DNA from: Acipenser ruthenus
Lineage: Eukaryota > Chordata > Actinopteri > Acipenseriformes > Acipenseridae
Direction: 5' to 3'
DNA: 64,000 nt
Assembly (NCBI RefSeq): GCF_902713425.1
Contig: NC_081209.1
Coordinates: forward strand, 8,194,897 to 8,258,896
In this document: positions 37,324 through 47,169 of the stretch, piece by piece
How the letters are laid out: every line of letters starts with the position of its first letter
Numbering within the stretch: position 1 is the stretch's first letter
Made by a program: the position numbers and the translations under genes
The notes under the pieces: model-generated
What the model was told of the DNA's origin: nothing
The model's database searches: none
Seen by the model: only the letters and a program-made list of their open reading frames with translations

Positions 37324-37460
37324 ATACAGCTGTTTATTGCATGGAATGGGAAATGAAAGGTCGGTTCGGTGGGTTTTTTCAATAGTGTTGTTTTTCGCAC
37401 TTAGTTGTATTGTGTGTATTATTTTCATACTCTGTGCAGCTTCGGAACCCCGTGTTCCGG
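37324..37460 (-). repeat. inverted repeat, right arm
   Basis: This is the inverted partner of 34935-35073. The inner part, TACAGCTGTTTATTGC.GGAATGGG, occurs again in direct orientation at 37470-37500, so this edge has been duplicated locally. Confidence 0.85.
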
Positions 37461-37806
37461 CCGGTTTTGTCTGTACAGCTGTTTATTGCACGGAATGGGC
37501 AGTTAAATGTTTTTTTCAAGCAACACCATGCCCACTCCAAAACAAAAGTTATATACCAATTTCATGGACATCTAATATCAATTACAGGAATGCCTTTGCT
37601 GTCAAGGTTGAACCAATGAAAACGGAACTGCCCCCAGGCCCTGAGGAACGATGGACCCTGAATCTTACTAAAGTGGCACATGACGAAATTAATCGCAGCG
37701 GTCCATTTTTAATAGTTCAAGCACTAGAGATCCTCTCTTCAAATTCTGCCAAACCAGCAGCGCTCAGTTTGTTGTTGGGTACGTTGCTCGCTTCCTGACC
37801 GACGCA

Positions 37807-37897
37807 GGCTCTGTGGCGCAATGGATAGCGCGTTGGACTTCTAGTCAAACACTGAGGTGTGATTCAAAGGTTGTGGGTTCGAGTCCCACCAGAGTAT
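37807..37897 (+). tRNA. tRNA-Arg(TCT) with intron, unit 1, altered 3' end
   Basis: The gene reads AGA arginine codons. The anticodon stem TTGGA/TTCAA encloses CTTCTA; an 18-nt intron (GTCAAACACTGAGGTGTG) follows the base next to the anticodon, as in other vertebrate tRNA-Arg(TCT) genes. D stem GCGC/GCGC and T stem GTGGG/CCCAC are perfect. In this copy the 3' acceptor strand reads CAGAGTA, not CAGAGTC, so the first base pair is lost and the discriminator G is changed. It may be non-functional. TTTT follows. Confidence 0.85.
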
Positions 37898-38002
37898 TTG
37901 TTTTAGGCTAGCTGTAGGACCCTCAAACATTAGATGTGTAAAACCAGAGCCTGCGCATCCATTTCTTTCTTTTTCTAAGTCAACTCTAAAGATAAACAGT
38001 AC

Positions 38003-38072
38003 GGTTCACCGGCACTTGATCTCGGATCACTGGATTCGAAATCCAGAGTGGTAACCATTACACCATGCAACC
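38003..38072 (-). pseudogene. Gln-like tRNA pseudogene, anticodon TCG, unit 1
   Basis: The body matches tRNA-Gln (TGGTGTAATGGTTA, TCCAGTGATCCGAG). The anticodon stem is perfect, but loop TTTCGAA gives anticodon TCG, which would read arginine CGA. The acceptor keeps only its four outer pairs and the T stem (CCGAG against GCCGG) is broken, so it is probably not matured. On the minus strand no strong T run follows it closely. Confidence 0.8.
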
Positions 38073-38338
38073 CCCCATACTGGGCCACCATGCAGGGACC
38101 CTCTCAACATTTCGCTTTTGTGGAAAAGGTTTCTAATATTTCATAATCGCTTGAGCTATCCGGTGCAGCAAGTGCTGAAACCACACCTGACGCTGCAGGT
38201 TTCTTGCTATTGTTTAAACCGCATGCACACTGGCATATAATCGCGCACCTTAGGACAGGGTTGACAGCTTCTACACCCGCACTGTGAACAGATCCTCCGT
38301 GTTTCATCCAGTTTGATACTGTGGAGAAGCGCAGACCG

Positions 38339-38392
38339 GACGAGGTGGCCGAGTGGTTGAGCAGATGGACTGCTAATCCATTGTGCTCGTCG
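38339..38392 (+). pseudogene. truncated tRNA-Ser(GCT), unit 1
   Basis: The D arm and anticodon arm (ATGGA, loop CTGCTAA, TCCAT) are kept. The rest of the variable arm, the T arm and part of the acceptor are gone: TTGTGCTC runs straight into GTCGC. Without a B box it should be silent. It has TTGAG after the A box, like the full-length copies. Confidence 0.9.
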
Positions 38393-38636
38393 CAAATTTG
38401 ATTGACTTCTTTCCTTGTCTCTTATCTTTTCACAAAAGTGTTTGTGTGTGAGTACAGGATTATATTTGGCTGCGTTTCGGATATTCCCCTCCAGTAACAA
38501 CATGAGACAAAAACGCATTAGTCTTTATGAAACCATTTCCTACCTTAGACATCGGAACTGCATTTTATTTCAGCTGACCGATTGTAATATGAAATCTGGT
38601 AGTTCACTTGATTTAAAAAAAAAAATAGTAAAATAC

Positions 38637-38708
38637 AGGTCCCACCGAGATTTGAACTCGGATCGCAGGATTCAGAGTCCAGAGTGCTAACCATTACACC
38701 ATGGAACC
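38637..38708 (-). tRNA. tRNA-Gln(CTG), unit 1
   Basis: As the leader copy, but position 42 is changed, giving a T-T mismatch in the anticodon stem (CTGGA/TCCTG). This is the only Gln copy with that change. Confidence 0.9.
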
Positions 38709-38718
38709 GCAGGGGTAG

Positions 38719-38731
38719 ACCTGGGAGGTAG
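38719..38731. repeat. 13-bp repeat, one copy (unit 1)
   Basis: Single ACCTGGGAGGTAG, the reference point for the copy-number differences in later units. Confidence 0.8.
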
Positions 38732-39476
38732 ATGGGTTGTCAGCTGTCAAATGCCCCCGCTGACGACCCCTGGAGCGCAAGGCGTTATCCCCATCTGCAG
38801 ACAACCGTTTAACAGCATGCCATAACAATGACTTTCAAACAAGGCATCTACAACACTATTAAACATATTGCATTTTACGCGTATTTTATACAACAATCGC
38901 AAAAACCACACTTTGACAGAAATAAACTTTTCCTGCTTTCGAAGCGACAGTCTGCAATTATATTTGAATAATCCGGGTTTTTTTCCGGCAAATATGGTGC
39001 AGACGCAAGTAAATACTTGGTTAGGATACAGACCCAGCACATTCCCCTTGGAGATGTAGTCGCGCATCGCAAGCCAATATACGCAATGTTGTATTGTGTA
39101 TATTGCCTATAACCATTGTTGCTTGTTCAAATTAATTTACCAAACACTGTGTGGCGTTGCTGCTCCTAAAACATGTAGTGGAACATTTTCTTTTCAAACA
39201 GCACCATGCCCACTCCAAAACAAAAGTTGTATACCAAGTTCATGGACATCTAATATTAATTACAGGAATGCCTTTTCTGTCAAGGTTGAACCAACGAAAA
39301 CGGAACTGCTCCCTGGCCCTGAGCAACGACAGACCCTGAATCATACTAAAGTGGCACATGACGAAATGAATCGGAGCGGTCCATTTTTAATAGTTCAAGC
39401 ACTACTCTTCAAATTCTGCCAAACCAGCAGCGCTCAGTTTGTTGTTGGGTATGTTGCTCGCTTCCTGACCCACGCA

Positions 39477-39567
39477 GGCTCTGTGGCGCAATGGATAGCG
39501 CGTTGGACTTCTAGTCAAACACTGAGGTGTGATTCAAAGGTTGTGGGTTCGAGTCCCACCAGAGTCG
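39477..39567 (+). tRNA. tRNA-Arg(TCT) with intron, unit 2
   Basis: All stems are intact, with acceptor GGCTCTG/CAGAGTC and discriminator G; the intron is at 39515-39532. The upstream flank is of the ACTACTCTTC type. Confidence 0.96.
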
Positions 39568-39672
39568 TTGTTTTAGGCTAGCTGTAGGACCCTCAAACAT
39601 TAGATGTGTAAAACCAGAGCCTGCGCATCCATTTCTTTCTTTTTCTAAGTCAACTCTAAAGATAAACAGTAC

Positions 39673-39742
39673 GGTTCACCGGCACTTGATCTCGGATCAC
39701 TGGATTCGAAATCCAGAGTGGTAACCATTACACCATGCAACC
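39673..39742 (-). pseudogene. Gln-like tRNA pseudogene, anticodon TCG, unit 2
   Basis: Same sequence as the unit 1 copy through the body. Confidence 0.8.
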
Positions 39743-40008
39743 TCCCATACTGGGCCACCATGCAGGGACCCTCTCAACATTTCGCTTTTGTGGAAAAGGT
39801 TTCTAATATTTCATAATCGCTTGAGCTATCCGGTGCAGCAAGTGCTGAAACCACACCTGACGCTGCAGGTTTCTTGCTATTGTTTAAACCGCATGCACAC
39901 TGGCATATAATCGCGCACCTTAGGACAGGGTTGACAGCTTCTACACCCGCACTGTGAACAGATCCTCCGTGTTTCATCCAGTTTGATACTGTGGAGAAGC
40001 GCAGACCG

Positions 40009-40062
40009 GACGAGGTGGCCGAGTGGTTAAGCAGATGGACTGCTAATCCATTGTGCTCGTCG
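40009..40062 (+). pseudogene. truncated tRNA-Ser(GCT), unit 2
   Basis: Same truncation point as unit 1, but with TTAAG after the A box, closer to a standard Ser gene. Confidence 0.9.
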
Positions 40063-40306
40063 CAAATTTGATTGACTTCTTTCCTTGTCTCTTATCTTTT
40101 CACAAAAGTGTTTGTGTGTGAGTACAGGATTATATTTGGCTGCGTTTCGGATATTCCCCTCCAGTAACAACATGAGACAAAAACGCATTAGTCTTTATGA
40201 AACCATTTCCTACCTTAGACATCTGAACTGCATTTTATTTCAGCTGACCGATTGTAATATGAAATCTGGTAGTTCACTTGATTTAAAAAAAAAAATAGTA
40301 AAACAC

Positions 40307-40378
40307 AGGTCCCACCGAGATTTGAACTCGGATCGCTGGATTCAGAGTCCAGAGTGCTAACCATTACACCATGGAACC
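40307..40378 (-). tRNA. tRNA-Gln(CTG), unit 2
   Basis: Perfect cloverleaf; flanked on its 3' side by a longer A/T run than the leader copy. Confidence 0.96.
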
Positions 40379-40388
40379 GCAGGGGTAG

Positions 40389-40414
40389 ACCTGGGAGGTG
40401 GACCTGGGAGGTGG
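40389..40414. repeat. 13-bp repeat, two copies (unit 2)
   Basis: ACCTGGGAGGTGG twice. Confidence 0.9.
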
Positions 40415-41159
40415 ATGGGTTGTCAGCTGTCAAATGCCCCCGCTGACGACCCCTGGAGCGCAAGGCGTTATCCCCATCTGCAGAGAACCGTTTAACAGCA
40501 TGCCATAACAATGACTTTCAAACAAGGCATCTACAACACTATTAAACATATTGCATTTTACGCGTATTTTATACAACAATCGCAAAAACCACACTTTGAC
40601 AGAAATAAACTTTTCCTGCTTTCGAAGCGACAGTCTGCAATTATATTTGAATAATCCGGGTTTTTTTTCAGCAAATATGGTGCAGACGCAAGTAAATACT
40701 TGGTTAGGATACAGACCCAGCACATTCCCCTTGGAGATGTAGTCGCGCATCGCAAGCCAATATACGCAATGTTGTATTGTGTATATTGCCTATAACCATT
40801 GTTGCTTGTTCAAATTAATTTACCAAACACTGTGTGGCGTTGCTGCTCCTAAAACATGTAGTGGAACATTTTCTTTTCAAACAGCACCATGCCCACTCCA
40901 AAACAAAAGTTGTATACCAAGTTCATGGACATCTAATATTAATTACAGGAATGCCTTTTCTGTCAAGGTTGAACCAACGAAAACGGAACTGCTCCCTGGC
41001 CCTGAGCAACGACAGACCCTGAATCATACTAAAGTGGCACATGACGAAATGAATCGGAGCGGTCCATTTTTAATAGTTCAAGCACTACTCTTCAAATTCT
41101 GCCAAACCAGCAGCGCTCAGTTTGTTGTTGGGTACGTTGTTTGCTTCCTGACCCACGCA

Positions 41160-41250
41160 GGCTCTGTGGCGCAATGGATAGCGCGTTGGACTTCTAGTCA
41201 AACACTGAGGTGTGATTCAAAGGTTGTGGGTTCGAGTCCCACCAGAGTCG
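41160..41250 (+). tRNA. tRNA-Arg(TCT) with intron, unit 3
   Basis: Intact; followed by the class B downstream flank (GGACTTCAAATATTAGG). Confidence 0.96.
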
Positions 41251-41354
41251 TTGTTTTAGGCTAGCTGTAGGACTTCAAATATTAGGTGTGTAAAACCAGA
41301 GCCTGCGCATCCATTTCGTTCTTTTTCTAAGTCAACTCTAAAGACAAACAGTAC

Positions 41355-41423
41355 GGTTCACCGGCACTTGATCTCGGATCACTGGATTCAAAAACCAGAG
41401 TGCTAACCATTCACCATGCAACC
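41355..41423 (-). pseudogene. Gln-like tRNA pseudogene, anticodon TTG, unit 3
   Basis: Class B version, one nt shorter in the D arm than class A. Loop TTTTGAA gives anticodon TTG (Gln), but the inner anticodon pair is T-T, and the acceptor and T stem are broken as in class A. Confidence 0.8.
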
Positions 41424-41689
41424 TCCCATACTGGGCCACCATGCAGGGACCCACTCAACATTTCGCTTTTGTGGAAAAGGTTTCTCATATTTCATAATCG
41501 CTTAAACTATCCGGTGTTGCAAGTGCTGAAACCACACCTGACGCTGCAGGTTTCTTGCTATTGTTTAAACCGCATGCGCACTGGCATATAATCGCGCACC
41601 GTAGGACTGGGTTGACAGCTTCTACACCCGCACTGTGAACAGATCCTCCGTGTTTCATCCAGTTTGATACTGTGGAGCAACTCAGACAG

Positions 41690-41771
41690 GACGAGGTGAC
41701 CGAGTGGTTGAGCAGATGGACTGCTAATCCGTTGTGCTCTGCACGCGTGGGTTCGAATCCTGTCCTCATCG
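41690..41771 (+). tRNA. tRNA-Ser(GCT), full length but weakened, unit 3
   Basis: The 82-nt gene has the long variable arm of a serine tRNA, anticodon loop CTGCTAA, B box GGTTCGAATCC and a T6 terminator. It would read AGC/AGU. The D stem is poor (ACC against GCA), the A box has TGACC where TGGCC is usual, the T stem is mostly wobble and the acceptor has one C-A mismatch. It may be transcribed weakly or be decaying. Confidence 0.6.
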
Positions 41772-42604
41772 CAAATTTGATTGACTTTTTTCGTTGTCTC
41801 TTATCTTTTCACTAAAGTGTTTGTATGTGAGCAGATGATTATATTTGGCTGCGTTTCGGATATCCTCCTCCAGTAACAACATGAGACACAAACGCAGCCT
41901 AAACGTTTGTGTTGCATGTGCTACAGTAACAACAGGCACAGTGCCTGCAATCCTATTTGAATAATCCCGTTTTTTTCGGCAAATATGATGCAGATGCAAG
42001 TAAATAATTGGGAACAATCGCAAAAACCACACTTTGACAGAAATAAACTTTTCCTGCTTTCGAAGCGACAGTCTGCAATTATATTTGAATAATCCCGTTT
42101 TTTTTCGGCAAATATGGTGCAGACGCAAGTAAATACTTGGTTAGGATACAGACCCAGCACATTCCCCTTGGAGATGTAGTCGCGCATCGCAAGCCAATAT
42201 ACGCAATGTTGTATTGTGTATATTGCCTATAACCATTGTTGCTTGTTCAAATTAATTTACCAAACACTGTGTGGCGTTGCTACTCCTAAAACATGTAGTC
42301 GAACATCTTCTTTTCAAGCAACACCATGCCCACTCCAAAACAAAAGTTATATACCAAGTTCATGGACATCTAATATCAATTACAGGAATGCCTTTGCTGT
42401 CAAGATTGAACCAATGAAAACGGAACTGCCCCCAGGCCCTGAGGAACGATGGACCCTGAATCATACTAAAGTGGCACATGACGAAATTAATCGCAGCGGT
42501 CCATTTTTAATAGTTCAAGCACTAGAGATCCTCTCTTCAAATTCTGCCAAACCAGCAGCGCTCAGTTTGTTGTTGGGTATGTTGCTCGCTTCCTGACCCA
42601 CGCA

Positions 42605-42695
42605 GGCTCTGTGGCGCAATGGATAGCGCGTTGGACTTCTAGTCAAACACTGAGGTGTGATTCAAAGGTTGTGGGTTCGAGTCCCACCAGAGTCG
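42605..42695 (+). tRNA. tRNA-Arg(TCT) with intron, unit 4
   Basis: Intact gene with the rarer upstream flank type. Confidence 0.96.
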
Positions 42696-42800
42696 TTGTT
42701 TTAGGCTAGCTGTAGGACCCTCAAACATTAGATGTGTAAAACCAGAGCCTGCGCATCCATTTCTTTCTTTTTCTAAGTCAACTCTAAAGATAAACAGTAC

Positions 42801-42870
42801 GGTTCACCGGCACTTGATCTCGGATCACTGGATTCGAAATCCAGAGTGGTAACCATTACACCATGCAACC
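42801..42870 (-). pseudogene. Gln-like tRNA pseudogene, anticodon TCG, unit 4
   Basis: Class A version. Confidence 0.8.
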
Positions 42871-43136
42871 TCCCATACTGGGCCACCATGCAGGGACCCT
42901 CTCAACATTTCGCTTTTGTGGAAAAGGTTTCTAATATTTCATAATCGCTTGAGCTATCCGGTGCAGCAAGTGCTGAAACCACACCTGACGCTGCAGGTTT
43001 CTTGCTATTGTTTAAACCGCATGCACACTGGCATATAATCGCGCACCTTAGGACAGGGTTGACAGCTTCTACACCCGCACTGTGAACAGATCCTCCGTGT
43101 TTCATCCAGTTTGATACTGTGGAGAAGCGCAGACCG

Positions 43137-43190
43137 GACGAGGTGGCCGAGTGGTTAAGCAGATGGACTGCTAATCCATTGTGCTCGTCG
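43137..43190 (+). pseudogene. truncated tRNA-Ser(GCT), unit 4
   Basis: Same as the unit 2 copy (TGGCC, TTAAG). Confidence 0.9.
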
Positions 43191-43435
43191 CAAATTTGAT
43201 TGACTTCTTTCCTTGTCTCTTATCTTTTCACAAAAGTGTTTGTGTGTGAGTACAGGATTATATTTGGCTGCGTTTCGGATATTCCCCTCCAGTAACAACA
43301 TGAGACAAAAACGCATTAGTCTTTATGAAACCATTTCCTACCTTAGACATCTGAACTGCATTTTATTTCAGCTGACCGATTGTAATATGAAATCTGGTAG
43401 TTCACTTGATTTAAAAAAAAAAAATAGTAAAACAC

Positions 43436-43507
43436 AGGTCCCACCGAGATTTGAACTCGGATCGCTGGATTCAGAGTCCAGAGTGCTAACCATTACACCA
43501 TGGAACC
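43436..43507 (-). tRNA. tRNA-Gln(CTG), unit 4
   Basis: Perfect cloverleaf. Confidence 0.96.
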
Positions 43508-43517
43508 GCAGGGGTAG

Positions 43518-43543
43518 ACCTGGGAGGTGGACCTGGGAGGTGG
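43518..43543. repeat. 13-bp repeat, two copies (unit 4)
   Basis: Two tandem copies. Confidence 0.9.
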
Positions 43544-44287
43544 ATGGGTTGTCAGCTGTCAAATGCCCCCGCTGACGACCCCTGGAGCGCAAGGCGTTAT
43601 CCCCATCTGCAGAGAACCGTTTAACAGCATGCCATAACAATGACTTTCAAACAAGGCATCTACAACACTATTAAACATATTGCATTTTACGCGTATTTTA
43701 TACAACAATCGCAAAAACCACACTTTGACAGAAATAAACTTTTCCTGCTTTCGAAGCGACAGTCTGCAATTATATTTGAATAATCCCGTTTTTTTTCGGC
43801 AAATATGGTGCAGACGCAAGTAAATACTTGGTTAGGATACAGACCCAGCACATTCCCCTTGGAGATGTAGTCGCGCATCGCAAGCCAATATACGCAATGT
43901 TGTATTGTGTATATTGCCTATAACCATTGTTGCTTGTTCAAATTAATTTACCAAACACTGTGTGGCGTTGCTGCTCCTAAAACATGTAGTGGAACATTTT
44001 CTTTTCAAACAGCACCATGCCCACTCCAAAACAAAAGTTGTATACCAAGTTCATGGACATCTAATATTAATTACAGGAATGCCTTTTCTGTCAAGGTTGA
44101 ACCAACGAAAACGGAACTGCTCCCTGGCCCTGAGCAACGACAGACCCTGAATCATACTAAAGTGGCACATGACGAAATGAATCGGAGCGGTCCATTTTTA
44201 ATAGTTCAAGCACTACTCTTCAAATTCTGCCAAACCAGCAGCGCTCAGTTTGTTGTTGGGTACGTTGTTTGCTTCCTGACCCACGCA

Positions 44288-44378
44288 GGCTCTGTGGCGC
44301 AATGGATAGCGCGTTGGACTTCTAGTCAAACACTGAGGTGTGATTCAAAGGTTGTGGGTTCGAGTCCCACCAGAGTCG
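44288..44378 (+). tRNA. tRNA-Arg(TCT) with intron, unit 5
   Basis: Intact. Confidence 0.96.
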
Positions 44379-44482
44379 TTGTTTTAGGCTAGCTGTAGGA
44401 CTTCAAATATTAGGTGTGTAAAACCAGAGCCTGCGCATCCATTTCGTTCTTTTTCTAAGTCAACTCTAAAGACAAACAGTAC

Positions 44483-44551
44483 GGTTCACCGGCACTTGAT
44501 CTCGGATCACTGGATTCAAAAACCAGAGTGCTAACCATTCACCATGCAACC
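44483..44551 (-). pseudogene. Gln-like tRNA pseudogene, anticodon TTG, unit 5
   Basis: Class B version. Confidence 0.8.
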
Positions 44552-44817
44552 TCCCATACTGGGCCACCATGCAGGGACCCACTCAACATTTCGCTTTTGT
44601 GGAAAAGGTTTCTCATATTTCATAATCGCTTAAACTATCCGGTGTTGCAAGTGCTGAAACCACACCTGACGCTGCAGGTTTCTTGCTATTGTTTAAACCG
44701 CATGCGCACTGGCATATAATCGCGCACCGTAGGACTGGGTTGACAGCTTCTACACCCGCACTGTGAACAGATCCTCCGTGTTTCATCCAGTTTGATACTG
44801 TGGAGCAACTCAGACAG

Positions 44818-44899
44818 GACGAGGTGACCGAGTGGTTGAGCAGATGGACTGCTAATCCGTTGTGCTCTGCACGCGTGGGTTCGAATCCTGTCCTCATCG
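44818..44899 (+). tRNA. tRNA-Ser(GCT), full length but weakened, unit 5
   Basis: Identical in the gene body to unit 3; the flank reads GCAAGTTTG where unit 3 has GCAAATTTG. Confidence 0.6.
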
Positions 44900-45781
44900 C
44901 AAGTTTGATTGACTTTTTTCGTTGTCTCTTATCTTTTCACTAAAGTGTTTGTATGTGAGCAGATGATTATATTTGGCTGCGTTTCGGATATCCTCCTCCA
45001 GTAACAACATGAGACACAAACGCAGCCTAAACGTTTGTGTTGCATGTGCTACAGTAACAACAGGCACAGTGCCTGCAATCCTATTTGAATAATCCCGTTT
45101 TTTTTCGGCAAATATGATGCAGATGCGAGTAAATAATTGGGTACGATACAGATGAAGCACATTCCTATTGGAGATATAGTTGCGCATCGAAAGAGGCGAT
45201 GACGATACACGGCTGAAAAAGCATTTGTTTCCCGGTTCTTTCAAACACGCAGCCCTACGCGTGTGAGGCACCTATACATGATTTCCCCTCAAGTATGCAG
45301 CACTTACGATACATGCAAGCAAACATTGTTTTCAGTGTTTCGAAATGAGTTCATGTTGAAACGTCTTACCGTTTTTAGCTTAAATCGTTGGTGACATGAT
45401 TACATTCTGACGTAAACCTGCGCACGGCTTTAAACACGTACACGCTGTTTTTTCTGTTTATGGCTGGTGGCGTATAAATAAAAAGAATGGTAAAAGGCTA
45501 ATGTGTCAGACTTTAGGTGAATATAAGTTTTTTAATACTAACTGAGCCACGACAAAAGGCCCCCCCTCGCTGCCCTGGGCCCTATGCAATTGCTTGGGCT
45601 GCGTGTGCCTAAACCCGCTACTGTCTATTCGTAATTGTTCAAATACAAGTAATACTATCTCCAGTTTAGATTGTGCCGGACCATGAGACTCTCATTTTCT
45701 AAATCTTCTGTATTCGATTCGACTGGGTATGGATTTTAACGTATTACATGTTAATGTATTAAATTATCTGTTTTGCACTGA

Positions 45782-45854
45782 GCCCGGATAGCTCAGTCGG
45801 TAGAGCATCAGACTTTTAATCTGAGGGTCCAGGGTTCAAGTCCCTGTTCGGGCG
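45782..45854 (+). tRNA. tRNA-Lys(TTT), unit 5
   Basis: Perfect cloverleaf identical to the leader gene; a T6 terminator follows in GGATTTTTTAAA. Confidence 0.97.
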
Positions 45855-46053
45855 GAGGATTTTTTAAATAACGTTTTAATAAAACGATAGTTATTGGGCT
45901 AAACACAATGTTGTATTGTTTATATTGCCTATAACCACTGTTGCTTGTTCAAATTAATTTACCAAACACTGTGTGGCGTTGCTACTCCTAAAACATGTAG
46001 TCGAACATCTTCTTTTCAAGCAACACCATGCCACAAAAAAAATAGTAAAACTC

Positions 46054-46125
46054 AGGTCCCACCGAGATTTGAACTCGGATCGCTGGATTCAGAGTCCAGA
46101 GTGCTAACCATTACACCATGGAACC
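46054..46125 (-). tRNA. tRNA-Gln(CTG), unit 5
   Basis: Perfect cloverleaf; its terminator side keeps only the short fused A/T run, which still contains T4 and T8 on the minus strand. Confidence 0.96.
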
Positions 46126-46135
46126 GCAGGGGTAG

Positions 46136-46161
46136 ACCTGGGAGGTGGACCTGGGAGGTGG
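46136..46161. repeat. 13-bp repeat, two copies (unit 5)
   Basis: Two tandem copies. Confidence 0.9.
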
Positions 46162-46905
46162 ATGGGTTGTCAGCTGTCAAATGCCCCCGCTGACGACCCC
46201 TGGAGCGCAAGGCGTTATCCTCATCTGCAGACAACCGTTTAACAGCATGCCATAACAATGACTTTCAAACAAGGCATCAACAACACTATTAAACATATTG
46301 CATTTTACGCGTATTTTATACAACAATCGCAAAAACCACACTGTGACAGAAATAAACTTTTCCTGCTTTCGAAGCGACAGTCTGCAATTATATTTGAATA
46401 ATCCCGTTTTTTTTCGGCAAATATGGTGCAGACGCAATTAAATACTTGGTTAGGATACAGACCCAGCACATTCCCCTTGGAGATGTAGTCGCGCATCGCA
46501 AGCCAATATACGCAATGTTGTATTGTGTATATTGCCTATAACCATTGTTGCTTGTTCAAATTAATTTACCAAACACTGTGTGGCGTTGCTGCTCCTAAAA
46601 CATGTAGTGGAACATTTTCTTTTCAAACAGCACCATGCCCACTCCAAAACAAAAGTTGTATACCAAGTTCATGGACATCTAATATTAATTACAGGAATGC
46701 CTTTTCTGTCAAGGTTGAACCAACGAAAACGGAACTGCTCCCTGGCCCTGAGCAACGACGGACCCTGAATCATACTAAAGTGGCACATGACGAAATGAAT
46801 CGGAGCGGTCCATTTTTAATAGTTCAAGCACTACTCTTCAAATTCTGCCAAACCAGCAGCGCTCAGTTTGTTGTTGGGTACGTTGTTTGCTTCCTGACCC
46901 ACGCA

Positions 46906-46996
46906 GGCTCTGTGGCGCAATGGATAGCGCGTTGGACTTCTAGTCAAACACTGAGGTGTGATTCAAAGGTTGTGGGTTCGAGTCCCACCAGAGTCG
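46906..46996 (+). tRNA. tRNA-Arg(TCT) with intron, unit 6
   Basis: Intact; the upstream flank has CAACGACGG, a variant shared with the Arg genes of units 11, 12 and 13. Confidence 0.96.
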
Positions 46997-47100
46997 TTGT
47001 TTTAGGCTAGCTGTAGGACTTCAAATATTAGGTGTGTAAAACCAGAGCCTGCGCATCCATTTCGTTCTTTTTCTAAGTCAACTCTAAAGACAAACAGTAC

Positions 47101-47169
47101 GGTTCACCGGCACTTGATCTCGGATCACTGGATTCAAAAACCAGAGTGCTAACCATTCACCATGCAACC
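47101..47169 (-). pseudogene. Gln-like tRNA pseudogene, anticodon TTG, unit 6
   Basis: Class B version. Confidence 0.8.

Larger units (their letters stand above)
34836..37513. other. interruption between leader tRNAs and array
   Basis: Homology to the array continues past Lys to TATTGCCTAT near 34914 and resumes near 37514 at TTCAAGCAACACCATG. The 2.6 kb between has no equivalent in the array units. It holds a pair of inverted repeats, two long microsatellites and one SINE. I found no gene. Confidence 0.7.
37807..39476 (+). repeat. unit 1, class A (1670 bp)
   Basis: Order: Arg(+), decayed Gln-like with TCG(-), truncated Ser(+), Gln CTG(-). The spacer after Gln has one copy of the 13-bp repeat. 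Confidence 0.93.
39477..41159 (+). repeat. unit 2, class A (1683 bp)
   Basis: Same gene order as unit 1; two copies of the 13-bp repeat account for its extra 13 bp. Confidence 0.93.
41160..42604 (+). repeat. unit 3, class B-short (1445 bp)
   Basis: Order: Arg(+), decayed Gln-like with TTG(-), full-length Ser(+). It has neither Lys nor Gln(CTG): after AATAATTGGG near 42010 it jumps to AACAATCGCAAAAACC, which elsewhere lies after Gln. Confidence 0.93.
42605..44287 (+). repeat. unit 4, class A (1683 bp)
   Basis: Gene order as unit 2. Its Arg is preceded by the flank variant ACTAGAGATCCTCTCTTC, shared only with units 1 and 8. Confidence 0.93.
44288..46905 (+). repeat. unit 5, class B-long (2618 bp)
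   Basis: Order: Arg(+), decayed Gln-like TTG(-), Ser(+), Lys(+), Gln CTG(-). Lys and Gln face each other across 199 nt. That gap contains a stub of an Arg upstream flank, ending at CAACACCATGCC, joined to the A/T run beside Gln. Confidence 0.93.

Noticed and set aside
40215-40511. 98-codon minus-strand frame and its repeats near 43.4, 46.1, 54.4, 57.0 and 59.7 kb
   Set aside because: The frame reads through tRNA-Gln (GVMVSTLDSESSDPSSNLGG) and the 13-bp repeat; no protein features.
44894-45271. 125-codon minus-strand frame repeated in B-long units
   Set aside because: It covers spacer only, has no domain, and occurs only where the DNA block occurs; absent from B-short units.
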